Shown here in pieces: positions 27,201 to 34,539 of a stretch of DNA of 64,000 bases. The notes beneath the pieces are model-generated. The model was given only the letters and a program-made list of their open reading frames with translations, was not told the DNA's origin and did not search any database. Origin of the DNA: Dyadobacter beijingensis DSM 21582 (GTDB lineage: Bacteria; Bacteroidota; Bacteroidia; Cytophagales; Spirosomataceae). The first letter of the stretch is position 1, and every line of letters begins with the position of its first letter. The position numbers and the translations under genes are program-made. The stretch lies in the NCBI RefSeq assembly GCF_000382205.1, contig NZ_KB907787.1, forward strand, positions 597,176 to 661,175. The letters run 5' to 3'.

Positions 27201-28450
27201 CGCGAGGCAAGTGCGCGCGACTCCAGGGCTTCAAACCAATTGAAATTCCAGCCTCCTTTCGTCGCGAAAACGCGCAGGCGCTGGTTACCGGCGGGTAGGG
27301 AGGCGAGCATGCTCACCGTTTTCCAGCCCTGCATTCCGCCTGTTTGAGGTAACACAATGCTGCCCAGGTCGTTGCCGTCGCTGTTTTTGAGGGTCAATGC
27401 TGCCTCGGGACTGAAACCGTTTGCAATGCGGTACTTGAAGGTGAAAACCCCTGCCGTCGGCACGTGCACATCGTAGTCCATCCAGCTGTTGTCCTGTATC
27501 CACTCTACATTCTGACCACCGTCGGCATCTTCCGTATTTTGTAACTGTACGCTGTGAGAATCGTCGAAATTTTCGGCCTCCACCTTGGCAGGCAGAATGG
27601 TGCCGGTAATACGCTGGCTGGCCGAAACGAATGAGAACCAATTCAGGTTGAATGCCCCGCTTCTGGCAAACAGCCTGATCACCTGGCTGCCTGCAGGCAA
27701 AGGCACGGTGGTGCTGATGGTTACCCAGTTCTGCCAGCCGCCCGTTTGGGGCACATTAACGCTACCCAAAACCGCGCCGGAAGCATTCTGTATTTCAATG
27801 ATACCATTTCCCCATTGATTGGCAACCCTGAACTGGATTTCATAATCGCGTGCATTGGCCAGGCTGAGGTTATAATCCATCCAGTCGTTATCGTCAATGT
27901 AGCCGACGTTCTGGCCGCCGCCTTCGTCGCCCGTATTCTCCGTACGGACTTCGCGCATGGCATCAAAACTTTCTGCTTCCACCTTGCCTGACGACAGCGG
28001 CCGCGAGGCCGATACGTCGAACCAGTTGAAGTTCCAGCCGCCTTTTTCGGCGAAAATGCGGATCGTCTGGTTGCCTTGCGGGAGTAGTGCTACAAATGAA
28101 ACCGTTTGCCAGCCTTGCATTCCGCCGGTCTGGGGGAGAACAACACTGCCGAGCGTTGCGCCGCCGGCCGAGCGAAGGGCCAAGGTAGCTTCGGGGCTGT
28201 AACCATTGGCAATGCGGAAACGGAACGTGTAGTAACCGGCCGACGGTGCCTGGACGGCGTAATCCATCCAGCTGCCATCCTGGATCCAGCCTACGTTTTG
28301 TCCGCCGTCCGCGTCCGAAGTAGCTTCGGTGCCGACGGCATTCATTGCAACAAAATCTTCTGCTTCAATCTTTCCGGGAAGTAACTTATTTGACTGAGCC
28401 TGAATAGAGAAGGAGATAAAGAAAAAACAGAGCGTAAAAATTTTAGTCAT
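24275..28450 (-). CDS. Large secreted multi-CBM6 glycoside-hydrolase-like protein with T9SS tail
   Basis: A 1391-residue secreted protein. After a signal peptide (to about residue 19) come four CBM6-like beta-sandwich modules (about 26-148, 155-276, 288-408, 416-535), each with the carbohydrate-binding pattern W-I-Q-D-x-S-W-M-D-Y or Y-I-D-D-N-D-W-M-D-Y. Next are an Ig-like domain (545-628), a discoidin-like region (650-785) and a TIM-barrel-like catalytic region (about 800-1250) with WEKLESSEGVYSYNP, ECDNERDKW and WNTEAGYD; the Glu residues of the last two are plausible acid/base and nucleophile. The last 80 residues (VYPNPTSDYLRIDL and a basic ending) are a T9SS sorting domain. Modules 1 and 3, and 2 and 4, are most alike. 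The glycan is unknown. Confidence 0.85.
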   Translation of the reverse strand: MTKIFTLCFFFISFSIQAQSNKLLPGKIEAEDFVAMNAVGTEATSDADGGQNVGWIQDGSWMDYAVQAPSAGYYTFRFRIANGYSPEATLALRSAGGATLGSVVLPQTGGMQGWQTVSFVALLPQGNQTIRIFAEKGGWNFNWFDVSASRPLSSGKVEAESFDAMREVRTENTGDEGGGQNVGYIDDNDWMDYNLSLANARDYEIQFRVANQWGNGIIEIQNASGAVLGSVNVPQTGGWQNWVTISTTVPLPAGSQVIRLFARSGAFNLNWFSFVSASQRITGTILPAKVEAENFDDSHSVQLQNTEDADGGQNVEWIQDNSWMDYDVHVPTAGVFTFKYRIANGFSPEAALTLKNSDGNDLGSIVLPQTGGMQGWKTVSMLASLPAGNQRLRVFATKGGWNFNWFEALESRALASRIEAETFDAASDVRTETTGDVDGDQNVNYIDDNDWMDYNVHVPTAGTYTVNFRVANQWGNGNIQFKNTGGAVLGSVDVPQTGGWQNYTTVRTTIQLEAGSQIFRIFANRGAFNFNWFEVIPGSVQGKSVITFDAISDKSLTDGSFNLTASSTNPETPLQFTSSNPSVVSVSNASGIWKASIHTAGQVTITASQAGNNNYLTADNVARTFTVSDNSNPNNPALGTKIPIDPKRWYQLTNAANGLEGLFDGNTQENVLTGWGKVINNYEAYYPLKDDEQITLNGVKFFDFTGSAQDFPLTLAVITDQWERIPVATFTGEIYNGWVGPYPDRQLSGDAQFKLDQPMSNIRYLVMTMSNTLPTEIEFYGSYTPGTETVKPARAKHIKLNDMLGVNGYEWYFQDGAHTESLVESKVQVAKSFTGLRHYMDWEKLESSEGVYSYNPTLSGSWNYDLIYERCKQEGIEILACLKTQPAWMRETYPEDQRDPENVPVRYGKSFSDPVSYKEQARVAFQYAARYGSNPNVDPSLLSVSTTPRWTNDPVNTIKIGLNLIKYIECDNERDKWWKGRKGYQTAREYAANMSAFYDGHKNTMGPGVGVKNADPNMKVVIAGLVTGPDFVKGMVDWCKEFRGFNADGTVNLCWDVVNFHLYTDNASSSQSGTSTRGAAPEVTNAKQILENFVKVTREVSNDLPIWNTEAGYDIHPESPLKAIPIGSKSAMQTQADWILRTSLFTARNGVEKLFFYQMYDDHGHGGMFGTSGFVNNDQTRRPSADYFLQTQKLFGQYEYKETIHNDPIVDRYELNGKSVYILTVPDEVGRTAEYTLNLNQSGVARIYTPTAGADNMAMAELPIVDGKVTVTAGETPIFVMAADGSNARQAAVEMAAPALEPEAPLHADVNVYPNPTSDYLRIDLANEKTELIEIRIFDAKSGRLFKNMKVNKTANRFEHQLNITHLPASVYIVEIRQGNDRAFRKVAKVN

Positions 28451-28500
28451 TCGTCGGGTCTACAAAAAATTTAAGTGAAGATACGACGAATTCAAATCCG

Positions 28501-28549
28501 ACTACAAATTTTGTAGTAGGTTTTGTGACTACTTTGTGAAAATAGTCAC
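28501..28549. promoter_or_regulatory. Two dyads upstream of the multi-CBM gene
   Basis: ACTACAAA/TTTGTAGT (28501-28508, 28510-28517) and GTGACTA/TAGTCAC (28525-28531, 28543-28549) are perfect inverted repeats 50-100 bp upstream of the start at 28450. They may be operator sites or an mRNA leader hairpin. Confidence 0.4.
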
Positions 28550-28594
28550 TTTGTCCTGAATTAACTTTAAATTGTGAATGTTGTAGACGGCTGT

Positions 28595-28855
28595 TTACTT
28601 AAATGCCGGAATGCCAGGTTCTTCGCCGGGCAGCGGCTCCACTTCCGGGACGACCGGTTCGACAGGCGGCAACTCCGGCTCCGGCTCAATGGGCGGGGTT
28701 TCGGGCTCCTTTTCGTAGGGCGGCGTTTCCTCGGGAATGTCGGGCGAAGGAACTTCGGGCCGTGGATCGAACGGCGGGGTTTCGCGAGGATCGGTAGGAT
28801 CGCCGCCACCGGCATTCGTATCCAGGTATTCGTTAGCCATTTGATAGATATCCAT
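28595..28855 (-). CDS. Small Pro/Glu-rich protein of unknown function
   Basis: An 86-residue ORF starting at ATG 28855. The first 15 residues (MDIYQMANEYLDTNA) are ordinary; the rest is dominated by alternating Pro and Glu/Asp (TPPYEKEPETPPIEPEPELP), giving a strongly acidic low-complexity protein that is unlikely to fold. No signal sequence is seen. ORFs in the other frames of this stretch (28567-28815 minus and 28574-28873 plus) read as Arg/Ser-rich or mixed shadows. The gene lies upstream of the multi-CBM gene on the same strand. The frame choice rests on composition and a sensible start, so certainty is moderate. Confidence 0.5.
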   Translation of the reverse strand: MDIYQMANEYLDTNAGGGDPTDPRETPPFDPRPEVPSPDIPEETPPYEKEPETPPIEPEPELPPVEPVVPEVEPLPGEEPGIPAFK

Positions 28856-29034
28856 GATTTCCGATTGTTTTGATGAAATGTTGTGGGGCGTTTATTAAAA
28901 GAATTGTGCCGGAAGCTAATTTTCTACGTCCGCGTGATGACTGTTAATAAAGAATTTATCTAATCGCGAATTGAAATTTTTATATTTGATTTTCCTCGCT
29001 TTCATTGACTTTCTTCACTTTCAAATCTAACTAA

Positions 29035-29994
29035 ATGGAACTGCATCAAAACGAAACCCGCCAGCTCAGTTTTCACGGCGAAGGTGCTAAGCTGTTCGGT
29101 ATTTACATTGTCAATATTCTGCTGACGATGGTTACGCTGGGTATTTATTATCCCTGGGCAAAGGCCGCCTTGCTGAAATACATGTATGAAGAATCGGAGT
29201 TTGAGGGCAGCCGGTTTACCTTTCACGGAACGGGGAAGGAAATGTTCAAAGGCTTTATCAAAGCGATCGGGATTTTCATCGGGCTTTACGGTATCCTTTT
29301 CCTGGCCGCATTATCGCGGAATTTCACCATTACCATGCTCGGTGTTGCGGTCTTTTACATTGGTTTATTGATTTTGGTACCCATCGCCATTCACGGTGCG
29401 CTGCGCTACCGGACGTCACGTTCATCGTGGCGCGGAATCCATTTCGGGTACCGCGGAGACCGTAAGGAATTTCTGAATATGTTTATAGTGGGAAGCCTGA
29501 TCACCATTTTTACGTTCGGGATTTACGGGGCGTGGTTTGTGATTGAAATCCGGAAATATATTTTTAAGAACCTCCGCTTCGGCAACATTACATTTTCCTA
29601 CGAGGGCGAAGGGTCTGCTTTCTTTTGGATGAATTTCAAAGGGTACCTGCTCACGGTGATCACGTTTGGTATTTATTTTTTCTGGTGGGCCAAAGAGCTT
29701 TTTGCCTATTATGTCGACAATATCCGAATGTACCAGGGCGAGACGCGGCTTACCTTCCGTTCCACAGCTACCGCGGGCGGTTATTTCAAACTCATTATCG
29801 TGAACTTGCTGATCATCGTGCTCAGCCTGGGCCTGGCAACACCCTGGGCGATTGTGCGGGCCATGCAGTTTGTATTTAATCATATTCATATCGATGGACC
29901 GCTGGACGTGAATGCCATCACGCAAACCGAAGCCGATTACACAGACGCAACCGGCGAAGATCTCGCGGATATGATCGATATTGGGCTTGTTTAA
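29035..29994 (+). CDS. DUF898 (YjgN-like) membrane protein
   Basis: A 319-residue polytopic membrane protein. It contains the repeated DUF898 pattern: a soluble strand pair then membrane helices, seen as FHGEGAKLFGIYIVNILLTM, FTFHGTGKEMFKGFIKAIG and FSYEGEGSAFFWMNFKGYLL, with TLGIYYPWAKA, TFGIYGAWFVIE and TFGIYFFWWAKE after each helix. These three internal repeats show that the protein is built from a triplicated unit. Function is unknown. The M48 peptidase gene follows 19 bp downstream, a pairing common for DUF898 genes, so the two probably act together in the membrane. Confidence 0.88.
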   Translation: MELHQNETRQLSFHGEGAKLFGIYIVNILLTMVTLGIYYPWAKAALLKYMYEESEFEGSRFTFHGTGKEMFKGFIKAIGIFIGLYGILFLAALSRNFTITMLGVAVFYIGLLILVPIAIHGALRYRTSRSSWRGIHFGYRGDRKEFLNMFIVGSLITIFTFGIYGAWFVIEIRKYIFKNLRFGNITFSYEGEGSAFFWMNFKGYLLTVITFGIYFFWWAKELFAYYVDNIRMYQGETRLTFRSTATAGGYFKLIIVNLLIIVLSLGLATPWAIVRAMQFVFNHIHIDGPLDVNAITQTEADYTDATGEDLADMIDIGLV

Positions 29995-30012
29995 TCACAT
30001 TCGACCCCTTTC

Positions 30013-31107
30013 ATGCAGCATTTCAGTGCCCGTTACCACGACGGCAGGCGCTCCATCGCGCACGACGCTACGCTTACGCTCAGGCCTGATCACTGGCTTA
30101 TCCATTATCAGGACCCGTCGGGCGAGCTCACTTCTGCGCGATGGACGCTGCCCGGCATCGTCACCGACGAGAATTTCAGCGACCTTTTCATATTCCGCTA
30201 CGGCAGCTTCCCGCAGCAGACCATCGAGTGCAAGGACCGGCAGCTACCCGCCGCACTCACGCAGCATTATCCTGACCGGGTCTTTTTCAAAAAAGGTATT
30301 TCGCGGCTTTTCAAGCTGAGTAATACGGCTATTGCGGGTATGGCCGTGCTTGTAGTGGCTCTTTTGGGGGTGGCGTACTGGTACGGGCTCCCGCTGCTGG
30401 CGAGCGCCGTTGCGTCACGCGTACCCGTGAGCGCGGAGGTGGAAATGGGAGATACAATGTACGAGAACTTGCTCCACGGCTACGACGTCGACTCCACGCT
30501 CACCGTTAAAGTGAACGACTTCGCCCGATCCATCGATTTCAAAACGCGGTATCCCATTCGGGTGACGGTGGTAAGGGAAAAGGACGCCAATGCATTCGCA
30601 TTGCCGGGCGGGAACATCGTCGTATTCGATGGTATCCTGCGCAAGATGAAAACGAAGGAAGAGCTCGCCGCGCTGCTCGCGCACGAGGTGTCCCACGTCC
30701 ATTACCGTCATTCATTGCGTAACGTCCTCCGAAGCCTGGGCGGTTACCTGTTCCTGTCTATCCTCCTGAACGACATTAACGGCATCGTCACCGTCCTCGC
30801 CGACAATTCCAATGCCCTTGCCAACCTTACCTATTCCCGCGAGCTGGAAACCGAAGCGGATCAAAAGGCTATGGCGATTTTCCAATCCGAAGGCCTGAAT
30901 ATCAAAGGTTTCGTGGATTTATTCACGATGCTCAAAGGTGAACATGGCGACATGACAAACCTGAAACTGCTCAGCACGCACCCGCTGACCGAGGATCGGC
31001 TGAGGGCCGCGGAGGCGGCAGTGAAGGGGCAACGTAATGTAAAGGAAGATGCCGGATTGGAGCGGAAATGGGAGGATATCGAACGCGGCTATCATGGGGA
31101 TGAATAA
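30013..31107 (+). CDS. M48 family metallopeptidase
   Basis: A 364-residue membrane-anchored zinc peptidase. The N-terminal 90 residues form a small soluble domain (ARYHDGRRSIAHDATLTLRP), then comes one membrane helix (IAGMAVLVVALLGVAYWYGL) and the M48 catalytic domain with HExxH (LLAHEVSHVHYRHS) and the third ligand Glu in SRELETEADQKAMA. The catalytic domain faces the periplasm by the usual topology. Homologues include BepA-, LoiP- and HtpX-type proteases that act on misfolded envelope proteins. It is the second gene of the DUF898-M48 pair, and is followed by a GC-rich hairpin at 31108. Confidence 0.9.
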   Translation: MQHFSARYHDGRRSIAHDATLTLRPDHWLIHYQDPSGELTSARWTLPGIVTDENFSDLFIFRYGSFPQQTIECKDRQLPAALTQHYPDRVFFKKGISRLFKLSNTAIAGMAVLVVALLGVAYWYGLPLLASAVASRVPVSAEVEMGDTMYENLLHGYDVDSTLTVKVNDFARSIDFKTRYPIRVTVVREKDANAFALPGGNIVVFDGILRKMKTKEELAALLAHEVSHVHYRHSLRNVLRSLGGYLFLSILLNDINGIVTVLADNSNALANLTYSRELETEADQKAMAIFQSEGLNIKGFVDLFTMLKGEHGDMTNLKLLSTHPLTEDRLRAAEAAVKGQRNVKEDAGLERKWEDIERGYHGDE

Positions 31108-31135
31108 AACCGGGCCGTTTTTGGGCGGCCCGGTT
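31108..31135 (+). terminator. GC-rich hairpin after the M48 gene
   Basis: AACCGGGCCG (31108-31117) pairs with CGGCCCGGTT (31126-31135) around TTTTTGGG. No T-run follows, so termination is likely but not certain. Confidence 0.6.
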
Positions 31136-31222
31136 GAAGTCAAGTCATTAACCGTTGGATCTACTGTGAGATATTTACCATGAAGACGGGTGACACTAAT
31201 GATCACCTATTTTCATGGATTT

Positions 31223-32086
31223 TCAATTCGAATATTTAAGCAAGTCAACAGTAGTTTTTACGCCATTATTATTGCCATACCCGAGTGGGTGATATTCGGT
31301 AACTCTCGTCGTTACGTACCCATCCGAATTAGTCGAATAGGTAAGTTTGGTAAATGTTATCGGCTGATTGGAGGAATTAAGCTGGGCAACCGATATTTGT
31401 TGAACGAGGTAGTTGCTGAAATTTCCATAGATATGGAGATATCTGTCCAACCCGATATCCGGATTTAAGGGGTATTTATCCGTGATCAATGTCCCACCCG
31501 GCAGGGTGTAGCCGATTGTCATTTCGCTGACCGGCCCCGTGCTTTCATGCACACTGATCGTTCGTAGCCGATATTCCTTCGTAGCGCTGTAATAGGCATG
31601 ATCGAATATGATTTTGTAAGTCGAAGCGTTTTGCGGTATCGCCTTTATTTCGGTCAAACGATTTGCGGCGTTGTACATGTATGCATAGTCGATCTGATTA
31701 GTCACGTCACGGCTTGCAATGCATTTTCCATTCGAAACCTGAAATTTGTGCTCATTAACCAGAGCATTGCTGGCTTTGTCGTAACGCTTACTGATGATCC
31801 ATAAATCGGTGGAGCCGTTATTGTCATTATAGGAGTATTCTGTAAAATACTTGCTATCGGTCACTTTGGAAAGTTTGCCGGCATACCTTCCCCAATTGAC
31901 ATATTCCAAAGTCTTATCTCCATCTATAACCAGATTAGGATTGGCGATTAATTTTGCATTTTGATCCGCTGATTCCACGGAAGAGGATTGCAATGTTGCA
32001 ATGGGCTCATCGTTTTGGCAAGAGCTCAGCAACCCTGCCAGTACCAAGATCCTTAACAGTTTTTCGGAAATTTTTGAGTGCTCCAT
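31223..32086 (-). CDS. Lipoprotein, first of three related YD-repeat-like genes
   Basis: A 287-residue lipoprotein with lipobox LLSSC after LLRILVLAG (Cys about 23). The mature part alternates short strands: YVNWGRYAGKLSKVTDSKYF, YSYNDNNGSTDLWIISKRYD, YAYMYNAANRLTEIKAIP, ending with YHPLGYGNNNGVKTTVDLLK. The Y-x-Y-x-x-x-G-R-L-T-x-I pattern resembles YD/RHS-like or DUF4595-type beta-repeat lipoproteins. It shares organisation with the genes at 32500 and 33534: the same N-terminal type and the segment D-K-Y-P/H-L-N-P near residues 200-220. It ends about 115 bp from the M48 gene. Function is unknown. Confidence 0.75.
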   Translation of the reverse strand: MEHSKISEKLLRILVLAGLLSSCQNDEPIATLQSSSVESADQNAKLIANPNLVIDGDKTLEYVNWGRYAGKLSKVTDSKYFTEYSYNDNNGSTDLWIISKRYDKASNALVNEHKFQVSNGKCIASRDVTNQIDYAYMYNAANRLTEIKAIPQNASTYKIIFDHAYYSATKEYRLRTISVHESTGPVSEMTIGYTLPGGTLITDKYPLNPDIGLDRYLHIYGNFSNYLVQQISVAQLNSSNQPITFTKLTYSTNSDGYVTTRVTEYHPLGYGNNNGVKTTVDLLKYSN

Positions 32087-32499
32087 AATACTTAGATGTT
32101 TAAATGGTGATTTTAAATCGAACGTTCGATTTAAATGTATCTAAGAATTGCTTTCATACTAAAATTATTGAATTAACGGCTTTTGTTGATGATTGTTCTG
32201 CGTAATGGTAATTAAAGTTTTCCATTTATACATAACTTTACTCCCTATTGGTATTTTTTTACTGTTGTTTAATGTATTCGGTATTGGGAACTAATTTGAT
32301 TAATTATTTCTGTCATGATTTTTTAATAGTTTTAATATTTAGCTATTTTTTTATTTTTTTGGGATTTTTGAGTAACTAAATAGCTTATTGTAATATTTGC
32401 TGACCTCAACTTGACTTTCTATCATTGATCGAAATGTACTGTAAAAAAAGAAAAGCAGTCAATAATGCATTGACTGCTTTTACGATTAAATTGATAAAA
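32087..32499. other. AT-rich intergenic stretch, no gene seen
   Basis: This 413-bp gap is much richer in A and T than its surroundings, with long T-tracts at 32250-32360. I see no coding frame. It contains the terminator at 32442 and presumably the promoter of the gene at 31223; a shared upstream box like that of the two paralogues was not found. Confidence 0.6.
32442..32481 (-). terminator. Rho-independent terminator
   Basis: AAAAGCAGTCAAT (32451-32463) pairs with ATTGACTGCTTTT (32469-32481); on the minus strand the stem is followed by seven T residues (32443-32449). It ends the gene at 32500. Confidence 0.9.
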
Positions 32500-33396
32500 T
32501 TATAGACCTGCCCAGCTAGTGGAATATTTCAGCTCGCCCGATATAGTTTGCTTCCCATTATTATTACCCGCGCCACCAGGGAAGTATTCGATTGTACGAA
32601 AGGTCGGATAACCATCCGAATTGAGGGTGTATGTAAATCGATAAAATGGAATGAGGCTGCTTGGATCAGAAGCCAGTTTTGCAGTCAGGTCGGTGATTAA
32701 GGCGTCACTGAACTTTCCGAAAATTGGCAAATATCTGTCAAGTTCGGAGAACTGCGGGTTGAGATGGTATTTGTCGGGAATATTGCCGACACCCGACTTG
32801 TAGTAATTGTAGTCAATTGTTTTGTAAGTAATTCCATTCGGATTTGCAGCGGTAACGTTGGATGCGAATGTGAGAATATTCAAGCGTTCAACTCCGGTGG
32901 CTGAAATATAGTCATATGTGAATATGCGCTTACTTGAAGATCCATTAGCTGTCGATTTGATCCAATTGAGACGGCCTACCTCGCTGTAATTATATTCATA
33001 ATTAATATTGGAGGTCTTATCAATACTGCTTAAACATTTCCCGTTGACAATATTGTATTGAAGTTCCTCAACCAGGCCATTGTTCGACTTCTGGTAGCGT
33101 TTGCTGGTAACACTAAAGTTATTGCCTCCACCGTCGACATAATAATACTGAGTGTAATAGTTGGTTTCCGATACCTTTGATATCCAGCCGGTAAATCTAC
33201 CCGATTTTATGTACTGAAGAGAAGTGACCCCATCTTTTGTCAGTTTCAATTCCGCATTCACCTTCGCCCCAGCCTCATTCGCGAAAGCACTTTCTTGTAG
33301 CTGCGGATTCAAAACATCGTCATTCTGGCAACCCGTCAGCATCCCCGCCAACAGCAATCCTTTCAACAGATTTCCTGCGATGTGTAGTTTTTTCAT
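32500..33396 (-). CDS. Lipoprotein, second of three related YD-repeat-like genes
   Basis: A 298-residue lipoprotein. I start it at ATG 33396 (MKKLHIAGNLLKGLLLAGML then TGC), which gives a lipobox at about Cys22; the longer in-frame start at 33462 has no signal at its N-terminus. The mature region matches its neighbours: YIKSGRFTGWISKVSETNYY, YNYSEVGRLNWIKSTANG, and DKYHLNPQFSELDRYLPIFG, ending near PGGAGNNNGKQTISGELKYS. The signal MKxLxxxGNLLKGLxLA is shared almost exactly with the gene at 33534. Upstream lies a box and promoter identical in arrangement to that of 33534. Function is unknown; cell-surface location is likely. Confidence 0.75.
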   Translation of the reverse strand: MKKLHIAGNLLKGLLLAGMLTGCQNDDVLNPQLQESAFANEAGAKVNAELKLTKDGVTSLQYIKSGRFTGWISKVSETNYYTQYYYVDGGGNNFSVTSKRYQKSNNGLVEELQYNIVNGKCLSSIDKTSNINYEYNYSEVGRLNWIKSTANGSSSKRIFTYDYISATGVERLNILTFASNVTAANPNGITYKTIDYNYYKSGVGNIPDKYHLNPQFSELDRYLPIFGKFSDALITDLTAKLASDPSSLIPFYRFTYTLNSDGYPTFRTIEYFPGGAGNNNGKQTISGELKYSTSWAGL

Positions 33397-33437
33397 AACG
33401 TTTAAAATAAAATGTGTGAATTGGATTAAAATGGAGT

Positions 33438-33486
33438 CAAACTTAGTCTTGTCGCAGAACACGCTTGAAATCCGATAGGTGAATGG
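33438..33486 (-). promoter_or_regulatory. Promoter with shared 20-bp upstream box, copy 1
   Basis: On the minus strand CCATTCACCTATCGGATTTC (33486-33467), 21 bp, then TAAGTTTG (33445-33438), a perfect TAnnTTTG -7 element. The box replaces the -33 TTG. The same arrangement with the same 21-bp gap precedes the gene at 33534, suggesting a common activator. Confidence 0.6.
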
Positions 33487-33533
33487 TTTAAATGGGTAAA
33501 TTTTCGGTTGTTGGAGGAGGTGCCGGATTGAAA

Positions 33534-34373
33534 TTATAAGCCGGGAGTAGTGTACGTCCGGTTCGTCACGAGAGGAACGCCGCCCATGCTCGAATTCGCA
33601 GTAATGGTCTTAGGGAAGCCGTTTGCGTTGAAGGCATAGGTTAGACTGTATGTGGGGTATGCCGCGCCATTCCAGGGGAGCATTTTGGTAGATTCATAAG
33701 TGGGTAGCTGTGCCTGGAATGCGCCGAATAACGGAAGGAATCTGCTGGTAATACCGAGCGCAGTCGGGTTGACCGGATATTTGTTTTCCATACCAGTGCC
33801 GCCTTGTACCATGTAGCCGTAACTTATTTCCTTTGTCGCCGCATTCGCCTGGTTAAAGAACGAGATCGTTTTTAGCAAAGTCAGGGCGTTGGATTCGTAG
33901 GTGAATTCCATCCGTTCATTGGGGGCTGCTTTGTTGTATATTTTTGTCAGCCGGCCCGTTTGGCTATACTCGTATTTCAGCGTTTTGTTTGTCTCGGTGC
34001 TGAGGCTTTCCACGCACCGCCCCGAACCATCCAGCTGGTAGGTTACCTGATAACTCAGAGAATTAGTAGAAATTTTCCGGCGCTGCGCTACGATCGTTTG
34101 CCCGCTGTATTGATATTCGGTGTAGTAACCCTCGTCGTTATTGGTCAATTTTTTCAGCTTACCCCTGTTGACATCGTAATCGCCGAAGTATTCGAGTTGG
34201 TTGGCGTCCTCTTTCAATAGTTGGGGGGTGAATGCGATCTTCGCATGGTTGTCGTTAGCCGTAACGCCCGGTGAAGGGCTTTGCGTTACAACGTCTTCTT
34301 GCTGGCATCCGGCCAGCACCGCGGCCAGCGCCAGTCCCTTTAACAGGTTTCCTGTCATCGTGAGTTGTTTCAT
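33534..34373 (-). CDS. Lipoprotein, third of three related YD-repeat-like genes
   Basis: A 279-residue lipoprotein starting at ATG 34373 (MKQLTMTGNLLKGLALAAVL then AGC); another ATG lies two codons upstream at 34379. The mature part has YFGDYDVNRGKLKKLTNNDE, YEYSQTGRLTKIYNKAAPNE, and ENKYPVNPTALGITSRFLPL, the same blocks as the two downstream paralogues but with many substitutions. The YD-like pattern GRLTKI is clearest in this copy. It is likely the oldest or most divergent copy relative to 32500, but that cannot be ranked by eye. It is divergent from the SHOCT protein gene at 34540. Function is unknown. Confidence 0.75.
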   Translation of the reverse strand: MKQLTMTGNLLKGLALAAVLAGCQQEDVVTQSPSPGVTANDNHAKIAFTPQLLKEDANQLEYFGDYDVNRGKLKKLTNNDEGYYTEYQYSGQTIVAQRRKISTNSLSYQVTYQLDGSGRCVESLSTETNKTLKYEYSQTGRLTKIYNKAAPNERMEFTYESNALTLLKTISFFNQANAATKEISYGYMVQGGTGMENKYPVNPTALGITSRFLPLFGAFQAQLPTYESTKMLPWNGAAYPTYSLTYAFNANGFPKTITANSSMGGVPLVTNRTYTTPGL

Positions 34374-34415
34374 AAACATACCGTTTGATGGTTGAACATT
34401 TGACTTGTGTCGGTT

Positions 34416-34464
34416 CAAACATAAAGGCAATGTAGAAGTCGCCCGAAATCCGATGCGTGAATGG
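34416..34464 (-). promoter_or_regulatory. Promoter with shared 20-bp upstream box, copy 2
   Basis: On the minus strand CCATTCACGCATCGGATTTC (34464-34445), 21 bp, then TATGTTTG (34423-34416), a perfect TAnnTTTG -7 element. Only two bases of the box differ from copy 1. Confidence 0.6.
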
Positions 34465-34539
34465 CAGGGTTCGGTAAGTATGCGGTAATTTGGGTGCTAT
34501 GGCATTGTTTTTGTGTCCGTTAATCGAAAAAGGGAAATC

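Noticed and set aside
33487..33530. A string similar to the conserved loop of the structured element (AAATTTTCGGTTGTTGG then TGCCGG).
   Set aside because: It has one change in the loop core and no GACAGTC block or paired flanks, so I treat it as chance similarity.
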